From contig NZ_BCRK01000011.1 of NCBI RefSeq assembly GCF_001552555.1, positions 1 through 62,301 of the forward strand: 62,301 nt of DNA, in the 5' to 3' direction. Every line of letters begins with the position of its first letter. Within the stretch, counting starts at the first letter, position 1. Position numbers and translations under genes: made by a program. This DNA comes from Nocardiopsis trehalosi NBRC 14201. Its GTDB lineage: Bacteria; Actinomycetota; Actinomycetes; Streptosporangiales; Streptosporangiaceae. Of the stretch, positions 51,686 to 59,611 are shown in pieces. The notes under the pieces were generated by a model, which worked only from the letters and a program-made list of their open reading frames with translations, was not told the DNA's origin and did not search any database.

Positions 51686-52144
51686 ATGACGAGTGACCCC
51701 GCCGGCGCGGCGGCCGCCCCCGCCGTCCCCTCCCCCGGCGCGCCCGAGCCCACGGCGCGCGACACCGGGGAGGTGCTGCTGCGCGTCGCGCAGCGGCTCG
51801 ACGCCCTGCTCACCACGCTTGCCGCCGAACACGGGCTGACCGCCCTCCAGGCGCGCACGCTGCGGGCGCTGCGCGACGCCCCTTCGCAGAGCGCGCTCGC
51901 CCGCCAACTGGGGCGCACCGCCTCGGGGGTGTCGGTGCTCACCCGGGAGCTGGAGGCGAAGGGCCTGGTCGCCCGCGTCCCGTCGCGCAGCGACCGCCGG
52001 GTCCGCGTCGCCCGTCCGACGGCCGAGGGGCGCCGGGTGGTCGACGCGATCGGCACCGGTCTGGCCGAGCGCTCCCCGCTCTCCCACCTCTCCCCCGCCG
52101 ACGTCCGCGCCCTGCACGCCGCCCTCGCCCGCCTCGACACCTGA
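51686..52144 (+). CDS. MarR family regulator
   Basis: A 152-aa winged-helix regulator with a disordered Pro/Ala N-terminus of about 25 residues, then LTALQARTLRALRDAPSQSALARQL, recognition helix RTASGVSVLTRELEAKGLV and wing RVPSRSDRRVRVARPTAEG. It probably dimerises and responds to a small aromatic or oxidant ligand. Convergent with the DUF2071 gene. The target is unknown. The start ATG at 51686 has no strong ribosome site. Confidence 0.85.
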   Translation: MTSDPAGAAAAPAVPSPGAPEPTARDTGEVLLRVAQRLDALLTTLAAEHGLTALQARTLRALRDAPSQSALARQLGRTASGVSVLTRELEAKGLVARVPSRSDRRVRVARPTAEGRRVVDAIGTGLAERSPLSHLSPADVRALHAALARLDT

Positions 52145-52167
52145 CCGGCGCCGCGGCCCCGTGGGGA

Positions 52168-52911
52168 TCAGGCGGGGACCAAGGAGGGGGTGATCCCGGT
52201 GTCCACGCCCGAGGACCAGAGGACGGAGTCCGGCGGGCGGTCGCCGACGGGCAGCCCGGCGGCGGCGAGCAGGTCGCCCTCGAACCGGGTGTCCGTGCAG
52301 CGGTGCAGCCGCCACGGCTGGTGGGCGACGCGTATCCACACCGTTCGGCCGAGGCGGCGGACGTGCAGGCCCCACCGGTCGGTGAGGAACCGGTCCTCGC
52401 GCGAGGGCGCGGCGATGGGGGCGCCGACGGTGGTCCGCCACCGGGCCCGGGCCGGCCCGGAAGGCCATCGGCGGCGGACCGCGCCGGCCAGCGTGCCGTC
52501 GGCGGCGTGGCGCAGCGACACGTCCGCCCACAGGTAGGGAATCCCCGCTGCCGCGCGGCCCCCGAGGGCGTTGTGCGCGGAGTCGGCGTCCAGCGACAGG
52601 AACACGGTGCCCCGGCGGCCGTGGCCGTCGACGGCGTAGACGCGGACGTTGACCTCGCCGAAGCCGCCGGTGGGGACGACGCCGAGGACGGTCGTGGCGG
52701 CGACCCGGAACGCGACGACCCCCACGTGGGCGGCCCCGTCGAGGACATCGGGGCGGGTCCCGGCGGGCAGCAGCGGGGCGACGCGCTCGGGCGCGATCCG
52801 CCAGTGCAGGAAGACGGCGTCGCGCCAGCTCTGGCGGACCAGGGGCGGTCCGGGCATCGGGGGCGCGACGAGCGGGGGCGGCCGGGTGGAACCGGAGGGG
52901 GCGGGTGCCAC
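52168..52911 (-). CDS. DUF2071 family protein (YqjF-like)
   Basis: A 247-aa protein of the YqjF/DUF2071 family: SWRDAVFLHWRIAPERVAPLLPAG, VGVVAFRVA, FGEVNVRVYAVDGHGRRGTVFLSLDAD, then YLWADVSLRH. These resemble acetoacetate-decarboxylase-like folds, but the function is unknown. The GTG at 52911 is chosen because AAGGAG lies 8 bp upstream; a later ATG (MPGPPL) starts closer to the conserved part. Confidence 0.83.
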   Translation of the reverse strand: MAPAPSGSTRPPPLVAPPMPGPPLVRQSWRDAVFLHWRIAPERVAPLLPAGTRPDVLDGAAHVGVVAFRVAATTVLGVVPTGGFGEVNVRVYAVDGHGRRGTVFLSLDADSAHNALGGRAAAGIPYLWADVSLRHAADGTLAGAVRRRWPSGPARARWRTTVGAPIAAPSREDRFLTDRWGLHVRRLGRTVWIRVAHQPWRLHRCTDTRFEGDLLAAAGLPVGDRPPDSVLWSSGVDTGITPSLVPA

Positions 52912-53356
52912 GGCGGAACTCCTTCCGTAGGTGCGGACGGTCTGCCCGCACGCACCCGCCCCGAACCCGCGCCGGCGCCCCACCCCGGACCACCCGCCCC
53001 AGGGTCCCGCCCACACGACGGCCCACCGGCCCGAACACGCAGGCGGCCCGGACACGTCGGAAGGCGGACGGCCGGCGAGCCATGACCGACCACGGGCCGT
53101 GGAAAGGCGGACCCCGACAGGCCGGGTCGGGTCGCCCGGCTGCGGACCGGACGACTCCGACACGCGGTCAGCGGCCCCGCCCGGACCGCCGCCGTGCCCA
53201 GGGCTTCGCCCACCCGATGACCCACACTCGGCGAGCGCCCCGCGAAGGCGGTCGGTCCGAGCGGCGCGCCCTGCGGCGCGGTCGACGGCGGAGCCGAACG
53301 TGCTGCTCCGAGCGGCGCCGCCGGCCGAGAGGGCCGCTCCGGGGGGACGGCGGCGG
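52912..53356. other. 445-bp intergenic region
   Basis: I found no supported gene. Codon-like periodicity is weak in all frames and no strong hairpin stands out. It should contain the promoter of the DUF2071 gene at its left end. Confidence 0.45.
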
Positions 53357-53800
53357 TCAGGGATCGGCGGACCCTCGGCCCACGTCGAAGCGCTCCTCGT
53401 AGATCTCGCGCGCCTGGCGCACCACGGCGTCATCCAGCCGGGCCACGGGCCGCGCGTCGACGAGCAGCGGCTCGTGGTCGGGTCCGCGCGCCACCACCCG
53501 TCCGGTGAGGACCCAGGCGAACCGGTCCTCGTCCGCCTCGCCGAGCTGCGCGTACTTGCGGACCTGCCGGGCGAGCCAGTCGTCCAGCGGGCGCGTCCAC
53601 CACGGTTCGGGGTCGAGGACGGTCGAGGACAGCCCCGGCAGTTCGAGCCCGCTCTCGTAATCGCGGCTGACGGTGTCGGCGTCGGCCTCGGGGCCGTGCG
53701 AGTAGCGCAGGTACAGCCGGTCGCGCGCTCCGACGAGCGCCACCAGCTCGGCGAACGAGGTGAGGTGGGGCAGCGCCGGCTGCGGTGTGGTGGCCTCCAT
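53357..53800 (-). CDS. DUF6098-like protein
   Basis: A 147-aa soluble protein: LYLRYSHGPEADADTVSRDY, LELPGLSSTVLDPEPWWTRP and DDWLARQVRKYAQLGEAD are strongly conserved-looking and fit the DUF6098 family of actinomycetes (unknown function). The C-terminal helix carries VRQAREIYEERFD. The ATG at 53800 starts the conserved part; an upstream start at 53839 lacks support. Confidence 0.75.
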   Translation of the reverse strand: MEATTPQPALPHLTSFAELVALVGARDRLYLRYSHGPEADADTVSRDYESGLELPGLSSTVLDPEPWWTRPLDDWLARQVRKYAQLGEADEDRFAWVLTGRVVARGPDHEPLLVDARPVARLDDAVVRQAREIYEERFDVGRGSADP

Positions 53801-53852
53801 GAAGGCCACTCTCTGCCCCCGGCACAGGCCGCTAACCACCGCGAACGCGCCG

Positions 53853-53893
53853 TCCGCCCGGGGGCGGCCGGTCTCCGCCGCCCCCCGGGCGGA
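53853..53893 (-). terminator. terminator of the aldolase-kinase operon
   Basis: Perfect 12-bp arms TCCGCCCGGGGG and CCCCCGGGCGGA with a 17-nt loop, starting 7 bp after the kinase stop codon (minus strand). Confidence 0.7.
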
Positions 53894-53899
53894 GCGGGA

Positions 53900-55318
53900 T
53901 CAGGCGCGGGACAGCGCTTCCGTGGCGGCGTGGGGCCAGGACGGGGTGGTGAGGAGGCCGTCGATGGTCTCCGGGGCTGGGAGCGGGGCGAGGTCGGTGA
54001 CGGTGCCGAGGGTCGCGGCCGCGCACAGGTGGCCCAGGCGGAGGCGCTGTTCGGCGGGGCGGCCGGTGAGCAGCCCGGACAGGAAGCCGGCGGCGAACGC
54101 GTCACCCGCGCCGACCGGTTCCACGATCCGGGCCCGGGGGGCCGGAACGGCCGTGCGGCCCTCGGGGTGGAACTCCACAGCGGGTTCACCCGCGTCCTTG
54201 ACCACGAGGTGGCGCGGGCGCGGCAGGAGCGCGCGGACCTCGTCGGCGGTGGACGTGCCCCACAGCGCCTCCGCCTCGTCGCGGCCGACGAACACGACGT
54301 CGGCCGCGTCGGCCAGGCGCCGCAGTGTCTCCGCCGCCCCGCCCGCCCACAGCCGGGGCCGGTGGTTGACGTCGAAGGAGGTGATCGGGCCGCCGGAGGC
54401 GCCCGCGACGAGCCGGTCGACGAGGGCGGCGCAGCTCTCCGACAGCGCCGGGGTGACGCCCGACAGGTGGACGAGGCGGGGCCGCGCCGACAGCACGGCG
54501 GCGGCGGTGTCCGGGCCCATGGCCGAGGCCGCCGACCCGCGCCGGTAGTAGTACACCCGGGTGCCACCGGGGGCGGGGTCCTTGACGTAGACGCCGGTGG
54601 GGCGGCCGGAGTCGACCCCGACCCCGGAGACGTCCACGCCGTGCCCGGCCAGGTCGCCGGTGACCATGGCCCCGAACGGGTCGTCGCCCACGCGGCCGAC
54701 CCAAGCCGTGCGGTGGCCGAGGCGGGCCAGGGTGCAGGCGACGTTGGACTCCGCGCCGCCCACGGCGGTCGCCAGGTGCGGCCGTTCGGCGAGGGGGCGG
54801 GCGGAGGCGGGAGTGAGCATCACCATGGCCTCCCCGAGGCAGACGACCTCGGGCCCGGCCGTCCCGCTGTCCGCCCGGAACCGGTCGGCCTCGGGCTGAC
54901 CGGCCGGGGGAAGGCCCGGCCCCGGCCCGGACGGCAGTGGGCCGACGGGCGCGGAGGCGCGGGGCGGCGCCGGATCGGCGGACGCGGCGCCGCCCGACGC
55001 GGAGCCGGCGGGCACGTCGACGGCGGACATGGCGCGAGTGGGCACAGACTCCACCGGTCCGAAGCCCGGCGCCCCGAGATCAGCGGGCCGAGAGTCGACA
55101 AGAGCAGGGCCGGTCGCCCCGCGACCAGCAGGAACAAGGCCGTCAGAACCGAGCCCAGCCGGTCCGGCGACAGCGGGCGCAGGAACAGCCGCCCCGAAGC
55201 CGACCGGCCCGTGATCAGCGGTCGCGGAGCCGACAGGAGCAGGGTCGACCACACCAAGACCAGCAGGGACGAGACCACCAGGGCCGAGGCCGGTCGGCGC
55301 GGGGTCAGCGGGTGTCAT
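53900..55318 (-). CDS. PfkB-family sugar kinase (KDG kinase-like) with a long low-complexity N-terminus
   Basis: A 472-aa protein. Residues from about 158 form a ribokinase-type kinase: EVVCLGEAMVMLTP, VGGAESNVACTLARLG, GRVGDDPFGAM, and the ATP/anion-hole motif EPVGAGDAFAAGFLSG with catalytic Asp. 2-Dehydro-3-deoxygluconate kinase is the best guess because a KDPGal-type aldolase gene precedes it with a 14-bp overlap. The first 155 residues are Pro/Ala/Gly-rich with degenerate GLVPAGLG-like repeats. GGAG lies 9 bp before the ATG at 55318, which supports the long form; a later ATG at 55033 is the alternative. Confidence 0.82.
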   Translation of the reverse strand: MTPADPAPTGLGPGGLVPAGLGVVDPAPVGSATADHGPVGFGAAVPAPAVAGPAGLGSDGLVPAGRGATGPALVDSRPADLGAPGFGPVESVPTRAMSAVDVPAGSASGGAASADPAPPRASAPVGPLPSGPGPGLPPAGQPEADRFRADSGTAGPEVVCLGEAMVMLTPASARPLAERPHLATAVGGAESNVACTLARLGHRTAWVGRVGDDPFGAMVTGDLAGHGVDVSGVGVDSGRPTGVYVKDPAPGGTRVYYYRRGSAASAMGPDTAAAVLSARPRLVHLSGVTPALSESCAALVDRLVAGASGGPITSFDVNHRPRLWAGGAAETLRRLADAADVVFVGRDEAEALWGTSTADEVRALLPRPRHLVVKDAGEPAVEFHPEGRTAVPAPRARIVEPVGAGDAFAAGFLSGLLTGRPAEQRLRLGHLCAAATLGTVTDLAPLPAPETIDGLLTTPSWPHAATEALSRA

Positions 55319-55925
55319 CGGTGGTGTCTCCGCTGGTGAGGTCGGCGAGCAGGGTGATCTGTTCGGGGTCGGCGAGGGCGGAGCCCACGGCCACCGCTCG
55401 GGCTCCGGCCGCCAGGAAGGCGGGCGCGGTGCGGGCGTCGACGCCGCCGGTGGCGACGAACTCCACCTCGGGGAACGGCCCGCGCACCGCGGTGAGCCAG
55501 TCCGGGCCCAGCACCGCGGCGGGGAACATCTTCAGCCAGGTCAGACCATGCCGGACGGCCCGCTGCACCTCCCCCGGCGTCGCCACACCGGGCAGGTGCG
55601 GCAGGCCGCGCTGGAGGGACGCGGCGCAGACCTCGGGGTCGAACCCGGGGGCGACGGTGAACGCGGCCCCCGCGTCCGCGACCGCCGCCACCTGCTCGGG
55701 GCCGGTGACGGTGCCCGCGCCGACGGGCCTCCCCCGCTCGGCCCCCGCCCGTACCGCCGCGCGCAGCGCGGCCAGGTCGCCGGACGGGGGGATCGGCACC
55801 TCGACGGCGGGGATGCCGAGGTCCCAGGCGCGGACGGCCAGGTCGACCGTCGTCTCCGGCGGCAGGCCGCGCAGGATCGCCATGACCCGCCGGCCGGCGA
55901 ACAGGTCGGGGAAGTCGTGTCGCAT
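55305..55925 (-). CDS. 2-dehydro-3-deoxy-6-phosphogalactonate/-gluconate aldolase
   Basis: A 206-aa class I aldolase of the Eda/DgoA family: VMAILRGLPPET, AVEVPIPPSG (catalytic Glu), GAGTVTGPEQ, and the Schiff-base lysine in LTWLKMFPAAVLGP. The ILRG and VEVP stretches resemble DgoA (KDPGal) more than Eda. The Arg of Eda's TLRT motif is missing. It splits the phosphorylated keto-deoxy acid made by the neighbouring kinase into pyruvate and glyceraldehyde-3-phosphate. GGAGAAGAG precedes the ATG. Confidence 0.86.
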   Translation of the reverse strand: MRHDFPDLFAGRRVMAILRGLPPETTVDLAVRAWDLGIPAVEVPIPPSGDLAALRAAVRAGAERGRPVGAGTVTGPEQVAAVADAGAAFTVAPGFDPEVCAASLQRGLPHLPGVATPGEVQRAVRHGLTWLKMFPAAVLGPDWLTAVRGPFPEVEFVATGGVDARTAPAFLAAGARAVAVGSALADPEQITLLADLTSGDTTDDTR

Positions 55926-56397
55926 GGTCTCTTCTCCTTCGGGACCGGCCCGGGCGGGCGGGCGGGTGCGGTGGGTCGACCGGCCGTGTCGGGCGTGGTC
56001 GGCGAACGTGGTGCGGCCAGGGGGCGGGCGGGTTCGGGCTTCGCTGAGGGCGCCCGCCCCAGTATCCCGACCGGCTGTGGGTCCGAGGGCCGGTCGGGCG
56101 AAAGAGGACGCCGCCGCCGCACGGCCGACGCCCCGGCCGGTGCCCTGGCGGGCGGCTCGGCGCGCCGGGGCGCCGGGGCCCCGAACCACCGGTGCCCTGG
56201 CGCGCGGAGCCGCCGGGTTGTCGCGCGGTCGGACTGTCGGACGGTGGCTCGGGACGGGCTGGCCGAGCCGAACGCTCCCCGTCGGAACACGGCGGTCTCC
56301 GGTTCAGGCCGGGCTGCCCGTCGGGTCGGGGCGTTCGGTCGGTGTCGGGCGGGGTCCTCCGGTGGAGGGTGCGACGGTCGACCGGGACGGTCGGTCC
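55926..56397. other. repeat-rich spacer upstream of the aldolase gene
   Basis: 472 bp, with many imperfect short copies of CGGTCGG and GTCGGGCGG, most densely at 56210-56400. No complete gene is recognisable. The sequence follows the 3' end of the SDR remnant and may be degraded coding DNA. Confidence 0.45.
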
Positions 56398-56721
56398 TCA
56401 TTCGGGGCAGGACGGCCCCGGTCGGCCGGTCAGGCCGGTCAGTTCAGGTCTGGCTGGGGCGGTCGGGCCGGGGGGGTCGGGGAGGAAGCGGGCGCGTAGG
56501 TCCGGGCGGAGGAACGCCGCTGGTGAGGCGATGGACAGCCCGCCGTCGACCGGCAGGACGGTGCCGGTGACGAAGGACGCGGCGGGCGAGGAAAGGAACG
56601 CCACGGCGGCCGCGACCTCCCCGGGGGTGCCGGTGCGCCGCAGCGGGTAGCCCTCGTGCGCGGCGGGCAGGCCGTCGCCGCCGATGAGGCCGGGGGCGAC
56701 GGCGTTCACGCGGACACCGCG
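56398..56721 (-). pseudogene. C-terminal remnant of a short-chain dehydrogenase/reductase
   Basis: The frame reads [16 protein letters not shown], then [20 protein letters not shown] and [15 protein letters not shown]. These are the last third of a classical SDR, including the post-catalytic VNAVAPG motif and the C-terminal VDGG. The Rossmann fold and the Ser-Tyr-Lys site are missing: the gene is cut at the LPMO terminator. A Pro-rich run-on of about 35 residues follows the normal SDR end. It probably once belonged to the adjoining sugar-acid genes. Confidence 0.75.
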
Positions 56722-56724
56722 CCG

Positions 56725-56749
56725 CCCCGCCGGACGCGGTCCGGCGGGG
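56725..56749 (-). terminator. terminator of the LPMO gene
   Basis: Perfect 11-bp arms CCCCGCCGGAC and GTCCGGCGGGG around GCG, 16 bp past the LPMO stop codon. It marks the break point of the SDR remnant. Confidence 0.75.
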
Positions 56750-56764
56750 CGGTGGCAGCGGGGG

Positions 56765-57460
56765 TCAGACGAAGTTGACGTCGCTGCAGAGGTAGTAGGC
56801 CTGGTCCATGTGGGACGCCTGCCAGATGGTGAACACGACGTGGTGGCCGCTGCGGCCGGGGGCGCTGACGTCGAAGGTGATGTCCTGCGCCGGGGCGTAG
56901 CTCCCGGTCTCCTCGACCAGCTCCAGGTCGCCCCAGGTCAGGGGCTCGGTGGCGGGGTCGTAGCCCTGCTCGGTGACGTAGACGCGGAAGTAGTCGGCGC
57001 CGTGGCTGGCCTGGTCGTACAGGTGCACGGAGAAGTTCGCGCCGACGTCGGTGGTCTGCCACTCGCCCGGGGTGTCCAGCGAGCGGTAGCGGCCGCCCTC
57101 GGTGCGGCCGCCGCTGCACAGCTGCCCGTCGGGGACGGCGGCCTGGTGGTTCCCGCCGACGTTGTCGCGGTACAGGCCGTTCCAGTTCCACATGGCGTTG
57201 GGGTTGTCCTGCCACGCCTGCCAGCACATGGGGTCTTCCTGTGCCATGTCCGGGTTGAGGTGGTCGGAGCCCCAGCGCAGCCAGCAGCCGTAGTTGCGGG
57301 AGGCGGGGTCGACGATGGACCCGTGGGCGGCGGCCGGGCCGGCCCAGGGCAAGGCGCCCAGGGCGGCCACGGCCAGCAGGGCGAGGCCGCGGCGGACGGT
57401 GCGGCCGGAGCGGGGGGTGCGGCCGGAGCGGGGGGTGCGGGGGTGGTCGGTCTTGTGCAT
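56765..57460 (-). CDS. secreted AA10 lytic polysaccharide monooxygenase (cellulose type)
   Basis: A 231-aa protein with a twin-basic signal peptide ending in AGPAAA. The mature chain starts with His46 of [15 protein letters not shown], the copper-ligand histidine. The second ligand is probably His in [14 protein letters not shown]. The end ([21 protein letters not shown]) is typical of AA10. It oxidatively cuts cellulose or chitin; similarity of style to Thermobifida E7/E8 and the CelR box favour cellulose. No binding module is attached. GGAG precedes the ATG at 57460. Confidence 0.9.
   Translation of the reverse strand: MHKTDHPRTPRSGRTPRSGRTVRRGLALLAVAALGALPWAGPAAAHGSIVDPASRNYGCWLRWGSDHLNPDMAQEDPMCWQAWQDNPNAMWNWNGLYRDNVGGNHQAAVPDGQLCSGGRTEGGRYRSLDTPGEWQTTDVGANFSVHLYDQASHGADYFRVYVTEQGYDPATEPLTWGDLELVEETGSYAPAQDITFDVSAPGRSGHHVVFTIWQASHMDQAYYLCSDVNFV
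57401..57436. repeat. 18-bp tandem duplication in the LPMO signal-peptide region
   Basis: GCGGCCGGAGCGGGGGGT occurs twice in a row (57401-57418, 57419-57436). It encodes TPRSGR twice in the basic n-region of the signal peptide. Confidence 0.85.
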
Positions 57461-57502
57461 CGTGCGTTCTCCAGAGTTTCCGGCTGTGGGGTTTCCGGAT
57501 CT

Positions 57503-57516
57503 TGGGAGCGCTCCCA
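57503..57516. promoter_or_regulatory. CelR/CebR operator upstream of the LPMO gene
   Basis: TGGGAGCGCTCCCA is a perfect 14-bp palindrome identical to the CelR site known from Thermobifida fusca cellulase genes. It lies 43 bp before the ATG. LacI-type CelR/CebR releases it in the presence of cellobiose, so the gene is probably induced by cellulose breakdown. Confidence 0.92.
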
Positions 57517-57595
57517 CGTTACGATTCCATTACCCGGTGCACACGCGCCCGAAACACGGTGGGTGAGGATCCGGCCCCGGGGTGGCGCCGCGGGC

Positions 57596-58309
57596 TCAGT
57601 CGGCCGCCGGGGCGGCGGCCGGTCCGGCACTGTTCTCGCCCCGCACGGCGGCGCTGGCCTGGATGTGCTCGGCCATGATGCGCTCGGCGGCCGCGGCGTC
57701 GCGGTCGGCGAGCGCGCGCAGCAGGCGCTCGTGGGCGTCGAGGAAGCGCCGCGCGTTGGCGGGGTCGTTCCACAGCGACACCGACGGCGGCACGGGGTTG
57801 TTCTGCCGGATGGAGCGCACGTGCGCGGCGAGGAACGCCGGACCGCCGGCGTCGGCGACCGACTGGTGGAACTCGCGGCTGTCGCGGGCCAGCGCCGCCG
57901 CGTCGCCGCGCTCGTGGGCGGCGCGCATGCGGGCGTGCACGGCGCGCAGCCGGTCGAGCTGGTCGGCGGTGATGCGCGCGGCGGCGAGCCGCGCGGTGAG
58001 CCCCTCGACGACGGCGCGGAGCAGGTACAGCTCCTCGGCGGCATCGGCGGCGAGTTCGGCGACGGTGGCCCCGCGGTGGGCGCGGTAGGAGATGAGGCCG
58101 TCGCTCTCCAGCCGGCGCAGCGCCTCGCGGACGGGGGTGATGGAGACGCCGAGCCGGGCGGCGATCTCCTCCTGGCCGATGGCGCTGCCGGGCGGCAGGG
58201 TGCCGTCGTGGATCTCCTGGCGCAGGGTCTCGTGCACGTAGTCGGCCTTGCTGGCCGGGGGCCGGCGCGCGGCGGGACCCGGGGGACCGCCGGTGCTTCC
58301 GCGAGCCAA
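57596..58309 (-). CDS. GntR family (FadR/FCD type) regulator
   Basis: A 237-aa regulator with an N-terminal GntR winged helix (ADYVHETLRQEIHDGTLPPG, IAARLGVSITPVREALRRLE) and an FCD ligand domain whose metal-binding pattern includes DSREFH and AEHI. Such regulators usually sense organic acids. It is divergent from the CoA-transferase operon. The TTG at 58309 is supported by GGGAGGAG 9 bp upstream; no ATG or GTG lies near the conserved start. Confidence 0.85.
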   Translation of the reverse strand: MARGSTGGPPGPAARRPPASKADYVHETLRQEIHDGTLPPGSAIGQEEIAARLGVSITPVREALRRLESDGLISYRAHRGATVAELAADAAEELYLLRAVVEGLTARLAAARITADQLDRLRAVHARMRAAHERGDAAALARDSREFHQSVADAGGPAFLAAHVRSIRQNNPVPPSVSLWNDPANARRFLDAHERLLRALADRDAAAAERIMAEHIQASAAVRGENSAGPAAAPAAD

Positions 58310-58423
58310 GGGCCGGTCTCCTCCCGCGCCGACTGTGGACCCGGCCAGTCTAGTGCGGTCCGCGGTGCGGACCGGATCACATCCGCCATTGACGTATATT
58401 CCATATTTTATAAGATGCAGCCC
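58310..58423. promoter_or_regulatory. divergent promoter of gntR and the CoA-transferase operon
   Basis: Very AT-rich for this genome at 58385-58416. It has TTGACG at 58389 and several TA-rich hexamers (TATATT, TTTATA) before the ATGs at 58415 and 58424. The TATATTCCATATTTTATA stretch is a candidate GntR site. No ribosome site precedes the coding start, so the mRNA may be leaderless. Confidence 0.55.
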
Positions 58424-59611
58424 ATGAAACCGCTGGGAAACATCCGCGTGGTCGACGCGGCGACCCTGTTCGCCGGCCCGATGGCCGCCACCTACCTCGG
58501 CGACTTCGGCGCCGACGTCGTCAAGGTCGAGCATCCGCGCCGGGGCGACCCCGCGCGCGGGCACGGCCAGGCCAAGGACGGCGTCGGCCTGTGGTGGAAG
58601 ATCCTGTCCCGCAACAAGCGGGTCACCGCGGTCGACTTCTCCGCCGCCGAGGGGCGCGAGGTCGCGCTGCGCCTGCTCGCCGACGCGGACGTGCTGATCG
58701 AGAACTTCCGCCCCGGGACGCTGGAGCGCTGGGGCCTGTCCCCCGAGACGCTGTGGGAGGCCAACCCCCGCCTGGTGATCGCCCGGGTGACCGGGTTCGG
58801 GCAGAAGGGCCCGATGGCCCACCGGCCCGGGTTCGGCACCCTGGCCGAGGCCATGAGCGGCTTCGCCGCCGTCACCGGCGAGCCCGACGGCCCGCCGACG
58901 CTGCCCCCGCTCGCCCTGGCCGACGGCATCGCCGCCCTGGCCGTCGCCTACGCGGTGATGGTGGCCCTCCAGGCGCGCGAGCAGACCGGCCGCGGCCAGG
59001 TGGTGGACCTGGCGATCATCGAGCCCATCCTCACCGTGCTCGGCCCCCAGGTCACCGCCTTCCACGCCCTGGGCACCGTGCCGCAGCGCACCGGCAACCG
59101 CTCGGCCGCCAACGCGCCGCGCAACGCCTACCGCACCCGCGACGGGCGGTGGCTGGCCGTGTCCACCAGCGCCCAGTCGATCGCGGAGCGCGTGGTGCGC
59201 CTGGTGGGGCGGCCGGAGCTGGCGGAGGAGCCGTGGTTCGCGTCGGGCCGCACCCGCGCCCAGCACGCCGACGTCCTCGACGCCGCCGTGGGCGGCTGGA
59301 TCGCCGAACGCGACGCCGACGAGGTGGTGGCCGCCTTCGAGGAGGCGCAGGCCGCGGTCGCCCCGATCTACGACGTCTCCGACATCGTCGCCGACCCGCA
59401 GTACGCGGCGCTGGGGTCCATCGTGCACGTGCCCGACGACGAACTGGGCTCGGTGGCCATGCAGAACGTGCTGTTCCGGCTGTCGGAGACCCCCGGTGAG
59501 ATCCGGTGGGCCGGCCCGCCGCTGGGCGCGCACAGCGACGAGGTCCTGGGCGGGCTCGGCTACACCGCCGAGGAGATCGCGGCACTGCGGGCGGCGGGGG
59601 CGGTCGCGTGA
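58424..59611 (+). CDS. family III CoA-transferase (CaiB/BaiF)
   Basis: A 395-aa CoA-transferase with the family pattern IRVVDAATLFAGPMAATYLGDFGADVVKVE (split here only for reading: catalytic Asp in YLGDFGADVV is near residue 31), VLIENFRPG, and VTGFGQKGP. It moves CoA between carboxylic acids. The start may be the ATG at 58415 or 58424. Its stop overlaps the lyase start (GTGA). With a CitE-like lyase and a TRAP permease downstream, it should activate an imported hydroxy-dicarboxylate such as citramalate or malate; the exact acid is unknown. Confidence 0.87.
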   Translation: MKPLGNIRVVDAATLFAGPMAATYLGDFGADVVKVEHPRRGDPARGHGQAKDGVGLWWKILSRNKRVTAVDFSAAEGREVALRLLADADVLIENFRPGTLERWGLSPETLWEANPRLVIARVTGFGQKGPMAHRPGFGTLAEAMSGFAAVTGEPDGPPTLPPLALADGIAALAVAYAVMVALQAREQTGRGQVVDLAIIEPILTVLGPQVTAFHALGTVPQRTGNRSAANAPRNAYRTRDGRWLAVSTSAQSIAERVVRLVGRPELAEEPWFASGRTRAQHADVLDAAVGGWIAERDADEVVAAFEEAQAAVAPIYDVSDIVADPQYAALGSIVHVPDDELGSVAMQNVLFRLSETPGEIRWAGPPLGAHSDEVLGGLGYTAEEIAALRAAGAVA

